A stretch of 64,000 nt of DNA from Gleimia hominis (GTDB lineage: Bacteria > Actinomycetota > Actinomycetes > Actinomycetales > Actinomycetaceae). Position 1 is the first letter of the stretch; the number at the start of each line of letters is the position of its first letter. Location: positions 1,550,001 to 1,614,000 of the forward strand of contig NZ_CP126963.1 in assembly GCF_002871945.2 (NCBI RefSeq). Reading direction: 5' to 3'. This document shows positions 27,590 through 36,552 of the stretch, piece by piece. Under the pieces are notes generated by a model. That model saw only the letters and a list, made by a program, of their open reading frames with translations. It had not been told where the DNA came from and made no database searches. A program made the translations under genes and the position numbers.

Positions 27590-27883
27590 GTGCTCCGCGC
27601 TATTGCCCCCTTTGCGGTCCGATACTTTTTCTACGTGGACTTCATAACAGATATTTCATTGTCGGGAGCATGTATTTCCCTAGAGAGCAGCGCATCAGCA
27701 GTGCGTGACCTCGCGATGGAGTGGGAAGGGTCGGCTGCCGCGTCGGCTCGGTCCCGCCAACGCGAAATCGCAGACAAAGTGGAGCACGCCGCCGGGTTAG
27801 CGCGGCAAGCCCAAGCGTCTTGCAAGAAACTACAGGCATTACAGGTCGCCCAAGTGGCGTCCGCATTAGTGGGGGCACCGTGA
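27590..27883 (+). CDS. Small WXG100-like helical protein
   Basis: The frame gives up to 97 residues with W-E-G at about 45-47. This is flanked by helix-forming stretches (ESSASAVRDLAMEWEG and QREIADKVEHAAGLARQAQ), like WXG100/ESAT-6 proteins, which form helical hairpins around W-x-G. There is no signal peptide. The start is uncertain: GTG at 27590 gives the usual WXG100 length, but no good ribosome site is seen, and TTG at 27659 would shorten it by 23 residues. The stop overlaps the next start (GTGA). The coupling suggests it is the partner of the lipase-like protein. No ESX/T7SS core gene lies in the window. Confidence 0.6.
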   Translation: MLRAIAPFAVRYFFYVDFITDISLSGACISLESSASAVRDLAMEWEGSAAASARSRQREIADKVEHAAGLARQAQASCKKLQALQVAQVASALVGAP

Positions 27884-29442
27884 GTGTCTTAATAGATTCG
27901 GGCCAGACCCGAGTGAACACTGTGAGCATTCTTCTAGCCGCATTCACAGCGAAAACAATTGTGGCGAAGCTGCAGATCGCCCAGGCAGCGATCAGTCTTG
28001 CACGTATTCCAGTGCAAGCCACCGCCATGACTGTTCCGTTTGGAAGCTCCGCTGCTGCTCAGCTGGATGCGGCTAACGCTGCTATTCCCATCGCGGAGCT
28101 GGATGAGTTTGCCACTAACTTATCGTACGTAGCAAGAATCATGGATACGGTAGAAAACCAGGTGCGCGGCTTATTCAGTCCGACTTTGGGAATAGCATCT
28201 TGGTTATCTGGCGACCAGTTGCGGGGCATAAATACCGCGCACTTGATTACCCCTGCTTCCCGCCTACTGGGCCCCGTTATTAATGATGCGCAACGGAAGT
28301 TTGCGCTTCCGCTTGGGATAGTCGCATTTTGGCAAGACGAGAGCAAACGCGGTGACAGTATTTTGACTGGACCGTTCTCACTGAAGAAAGCCGGTGAGTT
28401 CCTCAAACGGGGAATAGCAGAAATCTTTGGTGGCTATTACATTTACTCGCCCTTTCTGGACCCGCGTGAGGATGTGCGGCAAAGTGCGCGGGGGATAGCC
28501 ATAATTTGGGAGCGGCTCGTGCGCGCGACCGACCCGAATTTCTTTCCGATAACTCGAATCCGAGAATCCTCAACCGGGAAACAGGTACACGAGTTCGATT
28601 CGATTAACACTCACTTTGGTTTACGAGATGCAGCGGTGTGTGGCATGCTCACCAATCGTCTGAGCAAGAACAGTGACTGTGTGATTCCCGTGCAATCTTT
28701 AAAGGATAAAAACGGTAAAGAACCCGGGGTTGAAGTTGATACGCCTATGAACTCAGCAGATGTGCTGAACCGAGTGCACGATTTGGCAACCACGACGGGT
28801 GATAAGAACACTAATACGGTTGAGATCCTACGTCACAACACCCCCGGGTCTAGCCGCCCGAGCTGGTCCGTGAACATGCGGGGGACACAAACGTGGATGG
28901 TGGGCCGAAACCCAGCTGATGGGTTGAATGATGTGAAGATCATGGGTGGTTTGGTCACGGACTTGGAGCAAAGTGTGGCTGACGCGATGAAAAGCGCAGG
29001 AATTCAGCCCGGTGATGCCGTGGAGTTCGCAGGGCATTCACAAGGTGGGATGGCAGCTGCCTCGCTTGCCGGGTCCGAACTAATGCAAAACAAGTACAAC
29101 GTGGCAAGTGTGATCGCCGCTGGATCACCAATAGATGGAATTCGCGGGCTCGAGAACACATCAGTTGTTTCTTACATGAACACCGCCGACTTCGTCCCCG
29201 CTTTGGATGGTTACACCGCTCACGGCACCAATGAGCACATAATGGTGCACTCTATTTCTCAGCGTGACTATGCGCATTCATTGCCCGGATATGTTGCAGA
29301 TGCGTTGGAGGCCGACAGTAAAGGAGACGTTAACTTTGACGCGCTGGCGCAACAGCGGCGTGACAAATTGGGTTTGCGGGACGATACGGTTACTACCGCA
29401 CTCCGGTTTGACCTGGACCGCGTTAAGGAGGCGAGCAAGTAA
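27880..29442 (+). CDS. Lipase-like alpha/beta hydrolase with helical N terminus, possible type VII effector
   Basis: The 520-residue protein has an Ala-rich helical N-terminal region (about 10-95), a middle region I do not recognise, and a C-terminal alpha/beta hydrolase domain. Its nucleophile elbow is AGHSQGGMAAAS (Ser 387). Asp 437 in NTADFVP or Asp 443, and His 466 in YAHSLPGY, would complete a triad. No Sec or Tat signal is present. Because the WXG-like gene overlaps its start, export as a type VII-style effector with a small helical partner is the favoured inference. S. aureus TslA is a lipase precedent for such export. The lipid substrate is unknown. The longer frame from 27721 lies inside the upstream gene and is not used. 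Confidence 0.7.
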   Translation: MSVLIDSGQTRVNTVSILLAAFTAKTIVAKLQIAQAAISLARIPVQATAMTVPFGSSAAAQLDAANAAIPIAELDEFATNLSYVARIMDTVENQVRGLFSPTLGIASWLSGDQLRGINTAHLITPASRLLGPVINDAQRKFALPLGIVAFWQDESKRGDSILTGPFSLKKAGEFLKRGIAEIFGGYYIYSPFLDPREDVRQSARGIAIIWERLVRATDPNFFPITRIRESSTGKQVHEFDSINTHFGLRDAAVCGMLTNRLSKNSDCVIPVQSLKDKNGKEPGVEVDTPMNSADVLNRVHDLATTTGDKNTNTVEILRHNTPGSSRPSWSVNMRGTQTWMVGRNPADGLNDVKIMGGLVTDLEQSVADAMKSAGIQPGDAVEFAGHSQGGMAAASLAGSELMQNKYNVASVIAAGSPIDGIRGLENTSVVSYMNTADFVPALDGYTAHGTNEHIMVHSISQRDYAHSLPGYVADALEADSKGDVNFDALAQQRRDKLGLRDDTVTTALRFDLDRVKEASK

Positions 29443-29545
29443 ACCCCCTAACCAGGGAGCCACCCAGTTGATTCCAGCCCCTGCCGGGTCAAGCCCAGCC
29501 AGACAGCCACCCTGCTGGGAACCAGCCAACCGGTAAAGCCCAGCT

Positions 29546-29598
29546 AGGTGCCGTCAAGGGCGTGCGGCAAGCGCTCCGCGGCTCGTGGGGCACCTTTT
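29546..29598 (+). terminator. Hairpin with T tract after the lipase-like gene
   Basis: AGGTGCC at 29546-29552 pairs with GGCACCT at 29589-29595, which is followed by TTT. An inner GCGG/CCGC stem lies between the arms. It sits about 100 bp after the lipase stop and 55 bp before hisC. Confidence 0.55.
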
Positions 29599-29652
29599 CC
29601 CAGGCTGTTGGGCTGTGTTCTAGCCCCCGTGGCGTGGGCGTAAACTGGGGTT

Positions 29653-30741
29653 ATGAACCACTGCCATGTTTCGATTCGCCCCGACGTTGCCGCACTCCCG
29701 AACTACGTGCCGGGCAAACGGCCTCAGGGGGAAAACCCAGCAAAATTATCTTCCAACGAGAACCCATACCTGCCACCCGAAGCTGTGCTCACGGCATTCG
29801 CAGACACAGCACGATCCGTTAACCGGTACCCAGACATGGCCTGCACCGAACTGCGTGAAACGTTGGGGCAAATGCATGGGGTTACTCCGCAGCAGATTTT
29901 AGTTGGGGATGGTTCTTCCGCAACCCTTCTGCACGCGCTAACTACTGTGGCTCACCCGGGTAGCGAAGTGGTGTTCGCGTGGCGGTCTTTTGAGTCCTAC
30001 CCAATCGCCGTCCCAACCGTGGGATGCAAACCAGTGGCCGTTCCCCTCACCGACAAGGGGGATCACGACCTGGATGCAATGCTCGCAGCAGTAACCGATC
30101 GCACGTGCGCAGTGATTGTGTGCACCCCAAACAATCCCACTGGGAACGCGATCACCCTGCAGGCACTGCGAGAATTCTTGTCGCGTCTACCCAGCAGCGT
30201 GATGGTGCTGGTGGATGAAGCGTATATTGAGTTCGCCTCTGCCCCAGGGGTTGCGACCGCGTTGGGTTTGCTCGGCGAGTTCGCGAACCTGGTGGTTATG
30301 CGCACGTTCTCTAAAGCCTACGGTTTAGCGGGTTTACGCGTCGGCTACCTGGTGGGACACGAGGAGTTGATCGCAGCGATCACGCGTGTCGCCACTCCAT
30401 TTGGCGTGTCCACAACCGCGCAGGCCACAGCTTTAGCTGCGCTACGAAACCGCGGTTACGTAGAAGAAGCGGTGGCGGCTCTGTGTGAACAGCGCGACGC
30501 GACGATCACAACGCTGCGAAACCTAGGGTTAAAAGTGTGGGATAGTCAAACTAACTTCTTTTGGATACCCGCCGAGGACTGTCCCCTTCCACCCGCGGAG
30601 TTGGCCGCACGTTTCTTAGATCAAGGGGTTGCAGTGCGGGCGTTCCCACAGGGGGTGCGGGTCAGCGTGGGACTACCGCAAGACAACGAGCGGTTAATCC
30701 ACGTATTCCACGACCTGCTGGTGGGCGGCTCAGTACGGTAA
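29653..30741 (+). CDS. hisC: Histidinol-phosphate aminotransferase
   Basis: The 362-residue PLP enzyme converts imidazole acetol phosphate to histidinol phosphate; relatives also act on aromatic amino acids. The PLP lysine is K221 in FSKAYGLAGLRVGYL. CTPNNPTGN (about 157-165) and VDEAYIEF (188-195) are the other cofactor and substrate motifs. SSNENPY near the N terminus is typical of HisC. No other his gene is nearby, so an aromatic-aminotransferase role is possible. Its 3' end overlaps the convergent YwiC-like gene by 12 bp. Confidence 0.9.
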   Translation: MNHCHVSIRPDVAALPNYVPGKRPQGENPAKLSSNENPYLPPEAVLTAFADTARSVNRYPDMACTELRETLGQMHGVTPQQILVGDGSSATLLHALTTVAHPGSEVVFAWRSFESYPIAVPTVGCKPVAVPLTDKGDHDLDAMLAAVTDRTCAVIVCTPNNPTGNAITLQALREFLSRLPSSVMVLVDEAYIEFASAPGVATALGLLGEFANLVVMRTFSKAYGLAGLRVGYLVGHEELIAAITRVATPFGVSTTAQATALAALRNRGYVEEAVAALCEQRDATITTLRNLGLKVWDSQTNFFWIPAEDCPLPPAELAARFLDQGVAVRAFPQGVRVSVGLPQDNERLIHVFHDLLVGGSVR

Positions 30742-31698
30742 TGTAACCACGATCAGGGCGGACAGGGCGATTTCCGGCAGCCCGATTGCCCGCGGCGGCC
30801 ACGGTTTTTCCCGCAGCCTCGCGGAAACTGGCATACCCACTGCCCGCACCAAGGTGATTGCCCACGCGAACACGTGCCACGGGGAAACTAGACCCCGGAT
30901 GAACAGAAGCAGTATCACGGCGAACGCGATCGCGTGGACTGTGATGGAGCCGATTAGCCACGGGTTGGAACGACGCTTTCGAATCAGGGTTTTGACGTAC
31001 GGCACGGTTAAGAGGAAGTAGGTGAACAGTAGGCACCAGAGGAACCAGGCGTGCGTCATCAGTGGACTGCTTTGCCAGAACACTTCTGCGGTGGAGATCG
31101 TGGCGGCGACGGGCACGAGTAGTGTGGATGCGGCGATCGTGGCTGTGCGCGAAAGCATGCCGCGTTCTTTCCGTTGCCACGCGGTGATCGCGGCGATTGC
31201 AACCAGGGGAATGTAGACAAGTGCCCACGACACCAAGGTGGGGCGGGCGATGAGTAGTGGGATGCCGAGCAGCCCGGTGGTGATGGCGTAGGTGGTTGTG
31301 GCTTTGCGGTAGCGGGTGCGGAAGTGGAATTTCACCCATTTTTCAGCGGCCCCGAAGAAGAGGAAACCACTGGTCCACGCGAGTGCAAGCAGGATGTGCA
31401 CCGCTCCCAGTGGAGCCAGGATTAGGCCGGCGATCAGTGGGAAAAATGCCATGCCCCAGGAGCCGTGCTGGTCGGTGATCCACCCGTTTTTAACTGCCGG
31501 TGATGTTTTGAACGGCCGCTTCCGCGCACCCCTTGGCTGATGTTTGCTTGAGCGGTGTGCCCCTGACGAGTGGCTGTGCGACTGCTGCGCCTTGGAGTCG
31601 CCGCTAGTTGTCTTGCCCGCCCGTGGCGAGGGAGAGGACGTCGCGGACGGTTTCTGGGGTGTTTGTTTTTGTGTTGCGGAAGAGTTGTTCATACGCAT
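30730..31698 (-). CDS. YwiC-like membrane protein
   Basis: After a 65-residue Ser/Gln/Lys-rich cytoplasmic tail, the protein has the YwiC signature DQHGSWGMAFFPLIAG (the family consensus is close to QHGAW). About nine to ten transmembrane helices follow. The biochemical function of YwiC proteins is not known. The ATG at 31698 or the ATG two codons later is the start. A long inverted repeat lies 60 bp upstream. Confidence 0.75.
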   Translation of the reverse strand: MRMNNSSATQKQTPQKPSATSSPSPRAGKTTSGDSKAQQSHSHSSGAHRSSKHQPRGARKRPFKTSPAVKNGWITDQHGSWGMAFFPLIAGLILAPLGAVHILLALAWTSGFLFFGAAEKWVKFHFRTRYRKATTTYAITTGLLGIPLLIARPTLVSWALVYIPLVAIAAITAWQRKERGMLSRTATIAASTLLVPVAATISTAEVFWQSSPLMTHAWFLWCLLFTYFLLTVPYVKTLIRKRRSNPWLIGSITVHAIAFAVILLLFIRGLVSPWHVFAWAITLVRAVGMPVSARLREKPWPPRAIGLPEIALSALIVVTLPY

Positions 31699-31757
31699 AT
31701 TCTACGGATTTTTTCGGGTTAAATCTGGGACTGGGGTTTGGGGTAGTGGATATGCTT

Positions 31758-31802
31758 CGCGGCCAGTACCGCTGGTATGGAACCGGGTCGGTACTGGCCG
31801 CG
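31758..31802. promoter_or_regulatory. 14-bp perfect inverted repeat upstream of the YwiC-like gene
   Basis: CGCGGCCAGTACCG at 31758-31771 is matched exactly by its reverse complement at 31789-31802 across a 17-base loop. It lies between the 3' end of the surface-protein gene and the 5' end of the YwiC-like gene, both on the minus strand. No T tract follows, so it may be an operator or a processing hairpin rather than a simple terminator. Confidence 0.65.
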
Positions 31803-31870
31803 TGCTCTAATTACTTGTTAACGCTCTACTAACCGTGGGGTTTTGCGCCGCTACCCCGAGGGTTGCCGTA

Positions 31871-34800
31871 TTAACCCTGGTTTTTTACGCTGTTGCGCCT
31901 GCCGATTGCTAGTGCTGCAAGCCCCAGCCCGGTGATGGTAACCACTGGTGCTACCAGGCCTGCTGCTTGCGAACCGGAGGACGCGAGGTTGGATTCCTTC
32001 GCTTGCGTTAGGGTCACGTGTTTGAATCCTGGTGCTTTAGCAGGGGTTTTGTGCGTGGCGCCCGGGTTCACCGCATTCCCAGCAGGTTGCTCACCCTGCC
32101 CGGCGCCTGGTGTCGTTTGCTGGCCGTGCGTCCCCTGGTTACCGTGTTGGTTACCTTGTTCGCCGGGCTGGTTGCCCTGTTCACCGGGTTCATTCCCTTG
32201 GCCGCCGGGCTGGTTACCTTGCTCGCCGGTGCCGGGGGTTTCTTCCCCACCGGTTTCGGGTGCGCATGGTTTCGGCAGTTCAGCGTGGAATTCCCATTCG
32301 TTTTTCGCTCCTGGGAGGAACGCGAACCGGTCTTCTGGTTGCGCTTTTACGGTTACGGACGTTCCGTACTCGTATTCGTGCTTGCCCGCGCTCACTCCTT
32401 CACTGTTGAGAGTGTAGTGCACGTGGTCGCTGATTGGGATCGTGACGAATGGTTTCACTTTGCACGATGAGGGGTCGGATGCGTCTGGCACTGTCCCTTT
32501 AACTGCAGCGGGTGTTACGTGGTAGTAGTCGTATGCGCGTTTAGCTTCTGCGTATGCAGCTTTCGCATTGTCGTATTTTTCTTGTGCTGCCGCGAGCGCG
32601 GTGGCTGAAGCGTTGGCTTGCTTTTTCGCTTCTGCGAGCGTTTCTTGCGCTGCTTGCGCTTCTTCTATTGCTGTTTTGAGGTTCGCGACCGCCGTGTTGA
32701 TGGGGGTGAACTCTGGTGCGTCTACCTTCTGAGTGTCCACACCATCCCATTTGAGGGACTGTGCTTTTACTTGCAGCTGCTTGGTGTCCGCTAGGTTTTG
32801 CTCTGCTTGTTCTGCGTCTGCTTTGGCGGTTTCTAATGTTTTGTGTGCGGAGTCTGCTGCCGCCCGCGCTTTCTGGAGGTTCTTGGTGGCTGCTTCCACC
32901 CCGTTCCCAACGGCGAGCATCTGGTTGTACGCCTGTTGTTTCTGATCGGCGTCGGTCGACTTGTCTTGTGCTAACTGTTGCGCTTGCTCAACTTTGGTTT
33001 CAGCACTCTGTTGCTGCGAGTTTTTCTGGTTGAGTGCTTGCTGTTTAGCATTTTGAGTTTGCGCTGCTTTTTGTGCTTCTGCCTGCACTTGAGTTAACGC
33101 TGCTTGTTTGGCATCGAGTTGTTCTTGGGCTTTTGCAACGGCGTCCTGCGCTTCTTTCAGCGCTGCGTCGTCGCCACTGAGCGCAGCTAGTTTATCTTGA
33201 GCGTTTTTGAGTTCTTCCTGGTGTACTGCAACGAGTTCTTCCGCTGCTTTGAGTTTGTTTTCTTCGCGCTCGAGGCTGGTTTGTGCATCTGTGACTGCTT
33301 GATCAGCTTCGTCATACGCAGCTTTCGCCTGACTCACAGTTTGTTGCTTGACGTCAACTTCAGCTCGTGCAGCAGTAACTTTACTGGTGGCCGCCTGAGC
33401 TTCTTCTGCTCGGCTCGACGCTTCACCCTGCTTGTCGGTGAGGTCTTTTTGCGCGCTGTCTACCGCGGTTTGCGCTTGCTCGGCTTTTGCTTTCGCTTGG
33501 TCTAGCTCTTTTTGTTTCTGTTCCACAGTGTCTGATGTTGCGTTATTCTGCGCATTTTCGAGGTCTTTCAACGCTTTATCTAACGCTGCTTTAGCTTCGG
33601 CAGAACCATCAGTAAGCTGGGCTTTCAGAACGTCGTAGTACTCCGTGAACATCCTGGTGTATTCCGCAACTGAATAAGCGGTCCCCACGCTTTGTTCGTT
33701 TAGGACAATGCTATCGACCCGTCGATACGGTCTGAGGTCTCCTCTAGTAGCGGCTTTGCCATACCCCATAGTTTGATTGTCCGCACCACTCCCCTTTTCA
33801 GACCACATCAAGTGATCAACTAGATTGGTGTAGTGTCCAACAAATGCCGCGTTGGCATCTATGCCATATTTTTTCTTGATCTCTGGATTTTTTAGTGCCT
33901 CTTCCATTTCGGTACGGCTCTTGAACCCATTCGCGCGCAGTATTTCAAAGATTTCTCTCTCTTCGTAGAACCAGCCCTCGAAAGGATCATCAGCGCCCCA
34001 AGACAGGTTCTCATAAGGCGGGTTGTAGGCTTTAGAGTGCTCAATCTCTGTGGATGACCAGTTCGCGTTATGCTGGGCTACAGCCATATCGAAGTCTGTA
34101 ACTCTTAATTCTGTGAGTTTACGGCCATCTATACCACCTTCTTTAGCCCTAATCTCATTCGCTTGGGCCAAGTACTTCAATGATGCCTTCATCTGTTCCA
34201 GTGAAGTCGCGTCCCCTTCAGCACCGAGGTGAGTGGCTTCCAAATAGGGCCTACCAGTATTGATTAGCTTCTCGGTCTCGAACACCTTCAAAGCCTCTTC
34301 GGATCCGTTCTTCTCGAAGAATCCTTTGGAGCCTAGCGCCCATTGTTTCTGCGCTTCTGCTTTTGAGGCTTCTACCGCTTGCTTAGCTTTGTCAACGTTC
34401 GCTTGTGCCTGCTCAACCGTTATGCCACCTTGGTTACCAGCAGCTTCAGCTTTAGCGTCGTCCAACTCTTTCTGCGCGGCTTCCACTGCCTTATCCGCTT
34501 GCAGCTTCTCCTGCTGAGCCTTTTCCAACGCCGCTTGCGCATCTTGCACGGCCATGTCAGCCGCCTGTTTTTGCGCTTGCGCCCGCTCGGCCTGCTGCTG
34601 CGCCTGCTCTAAAGTGGTTTGTGCGGCCTGCTGCTCAGCTTCCGCAGCTGCTACCGCTTCCTCTTTGCTGCGCAGCTCCGTCATTTTCTCCATCACAGCC
34701 GCGTTACTTGCGGCAACAGTCTGCTTCTGCGTATCCACCTGCGCTTGCGCTTGATCCAACGCTGCCTGCGCGTCCTCCACCGCTTTTTGCGCCTCACTCA

Positions 34801-35653
34801 GAGCCTCATCGTCACCGAGCTCACCTTGCAGTTTCTGCAACGCCTCCTGCTTTTCCTGCAGGGCTCCCCGCGCGTCCTCAACCGCCTTCTGCGCAGTCGC
34901 CAAATCCGCGGCCGCTGCCTCAGACGCTTGTTTCGCCTGCGCCAGCTCCTGCTCCACATCCGACTTTTCCGCATTCACCTGTGCAAGCTGATCCTGCGCT
35001 TGCTTAGCCGCAGCCTCCGCTGCCGCCGCGTCTGCCTGCGCTTGCTCCGCCGCTTCCTTCGCAGCCGCGATCTCCTCCGGATCCGACGCCCCCGCCTGAG
35101 CTTTCTCTAAAACTGCCTGCGCTTCCCGCACCGCCGAATCAGCAGTATCCGCATCTGCCTGCGCCCTCTCCAGCACCTGGTTCGCCGCCGCAACTTTCGC
35201 TTCCGTCTGCTCCACGCGAGCAGCGATATCCGCCTGCACCTTCGCCACCGCTGATTCCCCGGCCGCATCCGCCGCCTTAACCTCGTTGGCCGCAGTGTCC
35301 GCCGCAGCCTCCGCCGCCTTCACCGCCTGGGCGTCTTTACCCGCCTGAGTTTTCGCCGCCTCCAGCTCAGCACCAGCTTCCTCTTGCGCAGCCTGCGTGG
35401 TTTCTACCGCTTGCTCAGATTCCGCTGCGTTAGTAGGCAAACCTTGGTTTGCGTTCGTGTCCTTTTCGGTTTCCTGAGGGAGGTTATTCTCCTCAGGTGC
35501 CGAATCGGCTGCCATTCCAGGCACCACGGTTGTGAGCGCCAAAACTGCGCTCAACCCAAGGCCCGTGCTTACACGCGCCATCCCACGGCTGTGACGTGCT
35601 TTTCTTACTGAGGGTTTACCAAACTGAGCTGCCGCTCGACGCTGACGTGACAT
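31871..35653 (-). CDS. Large coiled-coil surface protein, SEC10/PgrA-like, wall-anchored
   Basis: The 1260-residue protein has a signal peptide (about 28-50), an Ala/Gln/Glu-rich coiled coil (about 60-430) and a globular domain at about 436-684 with CAP-like sequence (FDMAVAQHNANWSSTE, YENLSWGADDP, VGHYTNLVDHLMW). A second long coiled coil (about 685-1050) and a Gly/Gln/Pro repeat spacer (GEQGNQPGEQ) follow. The end is a sorting-type tail, NLASSG at about 1222, then a hydrophobic helix and GRRNS. This matches the SEC10/PgrA surface-exclusion family. LASSG suggests a class E (LAxTG-type) sortase. The ATG at 35653 has GGGAG upstream; the longer frame would read through tRNA-Ser. Confidence 0.87.
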   Translation of the reverse strand: MSRQRRAAAQFGKPSVRKARHSRGMARVSTGLGLSAVLALTTVVPGMAADSAPEENNLPQETEKDTNANQGLPTNAAESEQAVETTQAAQEEAGAELEAAKTQAGKDAQAVKAAEAAADTAANEVKAADAAGESAVAKVQADIAARVEQTEAKVAAANQVLERAQADADTADSAVREAQAVLEKAQAGASDPEEIAAAKEAAEQAQADAAAAEAAAKQAQDQLAQVNAEKSDVEQELAQAKQASEAAAADLATAQKAVEDARGALQEKQEALQKLQGELGDDEALSEAQKAVEDAQAALDQAQAQVDTQKQTVAASNAAVMEKMTELRSKEEAVAAAEAEQQAAQTTLEQAQQQAERAQAQKQAADMAVQDAQAALEKAQQEKLQADKAVEAAQKELDDAKAEAAGNQGGITVEQAQANVDKAKQAVEASKAEAQKQWALGSKGFFEKNGSEEALKVFETEKLINTGRPYLEATHLGAEGDATSLEQMKASLKYLAQANEIRAKEGGIDGRKLTELRVTDFDMAVAQHNANWSSTEIEHSKAYNPPYENLSWGADDPFEGWFYEEREIFEILRANGFKSRTEMEEALKNPEIKKKYGIDANAAFVGHYTNLVDHLMWSEKGSGADNQTMGYGKAATRGDLRPYRRVDSIVLNEQSVGTAYSVAEYTRMFTEYYDVLKAQLTDGSAEAKAALDKALKDLENAQNNATSDTVEQKQKELDQAKAKAEQAQTAVDSAQKDLTDKQGEASSRAEEAQAATSKVTAARAEVDVKQQTVSQAKAAYDEADQAVTDAQTSLEREENKLKAAEELVAVHQEELKNAQDKLAALSGDDAALKEAQDAVAKAQEQLDAKQAALTQVQAEAQKAAQTQNAKQQALNQKNSQQQSAETKVEQAQQLAQDKSTDADQKQQAYNQMLAVGNGVEAATKNLQKARAAADSAHKTLETAKADAEQAEQNLADTKQLQVKAQSLKWDGVDTQKVDAPEFTPINTAVANLKTAIEEAQAAQETLAEAKKQANASATALAAAQEKYDNAKAAYAEAKRAYDYYHVTPAAVKGTVPDASDPSSCKVKPFVTIPISDHVHYTLNSEGVSAGKHEYEYGTSVTVKAQPEDRFAFLPGAKNEWEFHAELPKPCAPETGGEETPGTGEQGNQPGGQGNEPGEQGNQPGEQGNQHGNQGTHGQQTTPGAGQGEQPAGNAVNPGATHKTPAKAPGFKHVTLTQAKESNLASSGSQAAGLVAPVVTITGLGLAALAIGRRNSVKNQG

Positions 35654-35684
35654 TACTACTCCCGCGCAAGTGTTGAAGGAAAGG

Positions 35685-35701
35685 GTTAGAACAGTTCTAA
35701 C
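35685..35701. promoter_or_regulatory. Perfect palindrome upstream of the surface-protein gene
   Basis: GTTAGAA-CAG-TTCTAAC is a 7-bp perfect inverted repeat with a 3-bp centre, 32 bp before the surface-protein start. Its size and position fit a dimeric repressor site. It does not match the Gram-positive LexA consensus spacing. Confidence 0.55.
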
Positions 35702-35783
35702 TGTACATTGCGCGACGAAGAAAAGACATGGTTGTCCACAAACACGCTGCACCAAAAACTGGTGCGCCCCAAAAACAGGAAAG

Positions 35784-35868
35784 CGGTGGAGGTGGGATTT
35801 GAACCCACGGTGGCTTGCACCACACAGCATTTCGAGTGCTGCACCTTCGGCCGCTCGGACACTCCACC
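35784..35868 (-). tRNA. tRNA-Ser (anticodon CGA)
   Basis: The acceptor GGTGGAG pairs with CTCCACC and the discriminator is G. The anticodon stem CAGCA/TGCTG encloses CTCGAAA, giving CGA for UCG codons. The long variable arm (GTGGTGCAAGCCAC) is typical of serine tRNAs. CCA is not encoded. Confidence 0.96.
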
Positions 35869-35929
35869 TTAGAACGCTCAGCACCTCAAACATCAAAAAG
35901 AAGCGACGCGAAGCATTCGGCTTTCAAGT

Positions 35930-36430
35930 TTACATGTTTCTACGCGAAGCGAAAAATCTGCGCAGCACAAACTCGCAATCGTGTTCTAACACACCTGCCA
36001 CAACTTCCACCTGGTGGTTCAAACGCGAATCACGCACCACGTCCCGCACCGAACCGCACGCCCCCGCCTTCGGATCCCACGCTCCAAACACCAGGCATGG
36101 CACGCGCGACGCCACCACTGCCCCCGCACACATCGTGCACGGCTCCAACGTGACCACCAGCGTGCAGCCCTCAAGCCGCCACCCACCCCGCTGCTTCGCT
36201 GCCGCCACCAACGCATTCACTTCTGCGTGTCCCACGGGGTTACCTGCGGCCTCACGGTCATTAAAACCCTTCCCAATTACCCGGCCGGCCTCATCTAAAA
36301 CCACAGCCCCAACCGGCACGTCACCCGCTTCGCCAGCCTGCTGCGCTAAACGCAATGCCCGAGCCATCGCCTTTTCGTAACCCTGAATCCGCTCCAAATC
36401 CAACTCCCAACCACTACGCCGCGCAGTCAT
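35930..36430 (-). CDS. tadA: tRNA-specific adenosine deaminase
   Basis: The 166-residue enzyme converts A34 to inosine in tRNA-Arg(ACG), a tRNA also encoded in this window at 55929. The zinc site is complete: HAEVN (H68, catalytic E70) and PCTMC (C98, C101). The length is normal for TadA. The ATG at 36430 has only a weak ribosome site. An upstream frame to 36529 reaches the promoter of upp and is less likely. It lies next to tRNA-Ser on the same strand. Confidence 0.93.
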   Translation of the reverse strand: MTARRSGWELDLERIQGYEKAMARALRLAQQAGEAGDVPVGAVVLDEAGRVIGKGFNDREAAGNPVGHAEVNALVAAAKQRGGWRLEGCTLVVTLEPCTMCAGAVVASRVPCLVFGAWDPKAGACGSVRDVVRDSRLNHQVEVVAGVLEHDCEFVLRRFFASRRNM

Positions 36431-36552
36431 CCGATCACTAAACCACTCAGCCCGTTCAGCCGGTAACCTACGAAGCCGTCCAACGAAATTGGCCGGCTCA
36501 CACCGCGCGGCAAATATTCCACTCCACACGCTTCACACGGTATTCTAGAAGC

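Noticed and set aside
34619..35110. Leu/Arg-rich frames antisense to the coiled-coil gene
   Set aside because: They mirror the Ala/Gln-rich heptads of the real gene and have no starts with ribosome sites.
35685..35701. SOS (LexA) box
   Set aside because: The spacing between the GAAC and GTTC halves is wrong for the Gram-positive LexA consensus, so it is listed only as an unassigned palindrome.
35654..35783. Possible signal-recognition-particle RNA near tadA and tRNA-Ser
   Set aside because: The conserved SRP loop and tetraloop sequences are not present; only a small GCACCA/TGGTGC hairpin is seen.
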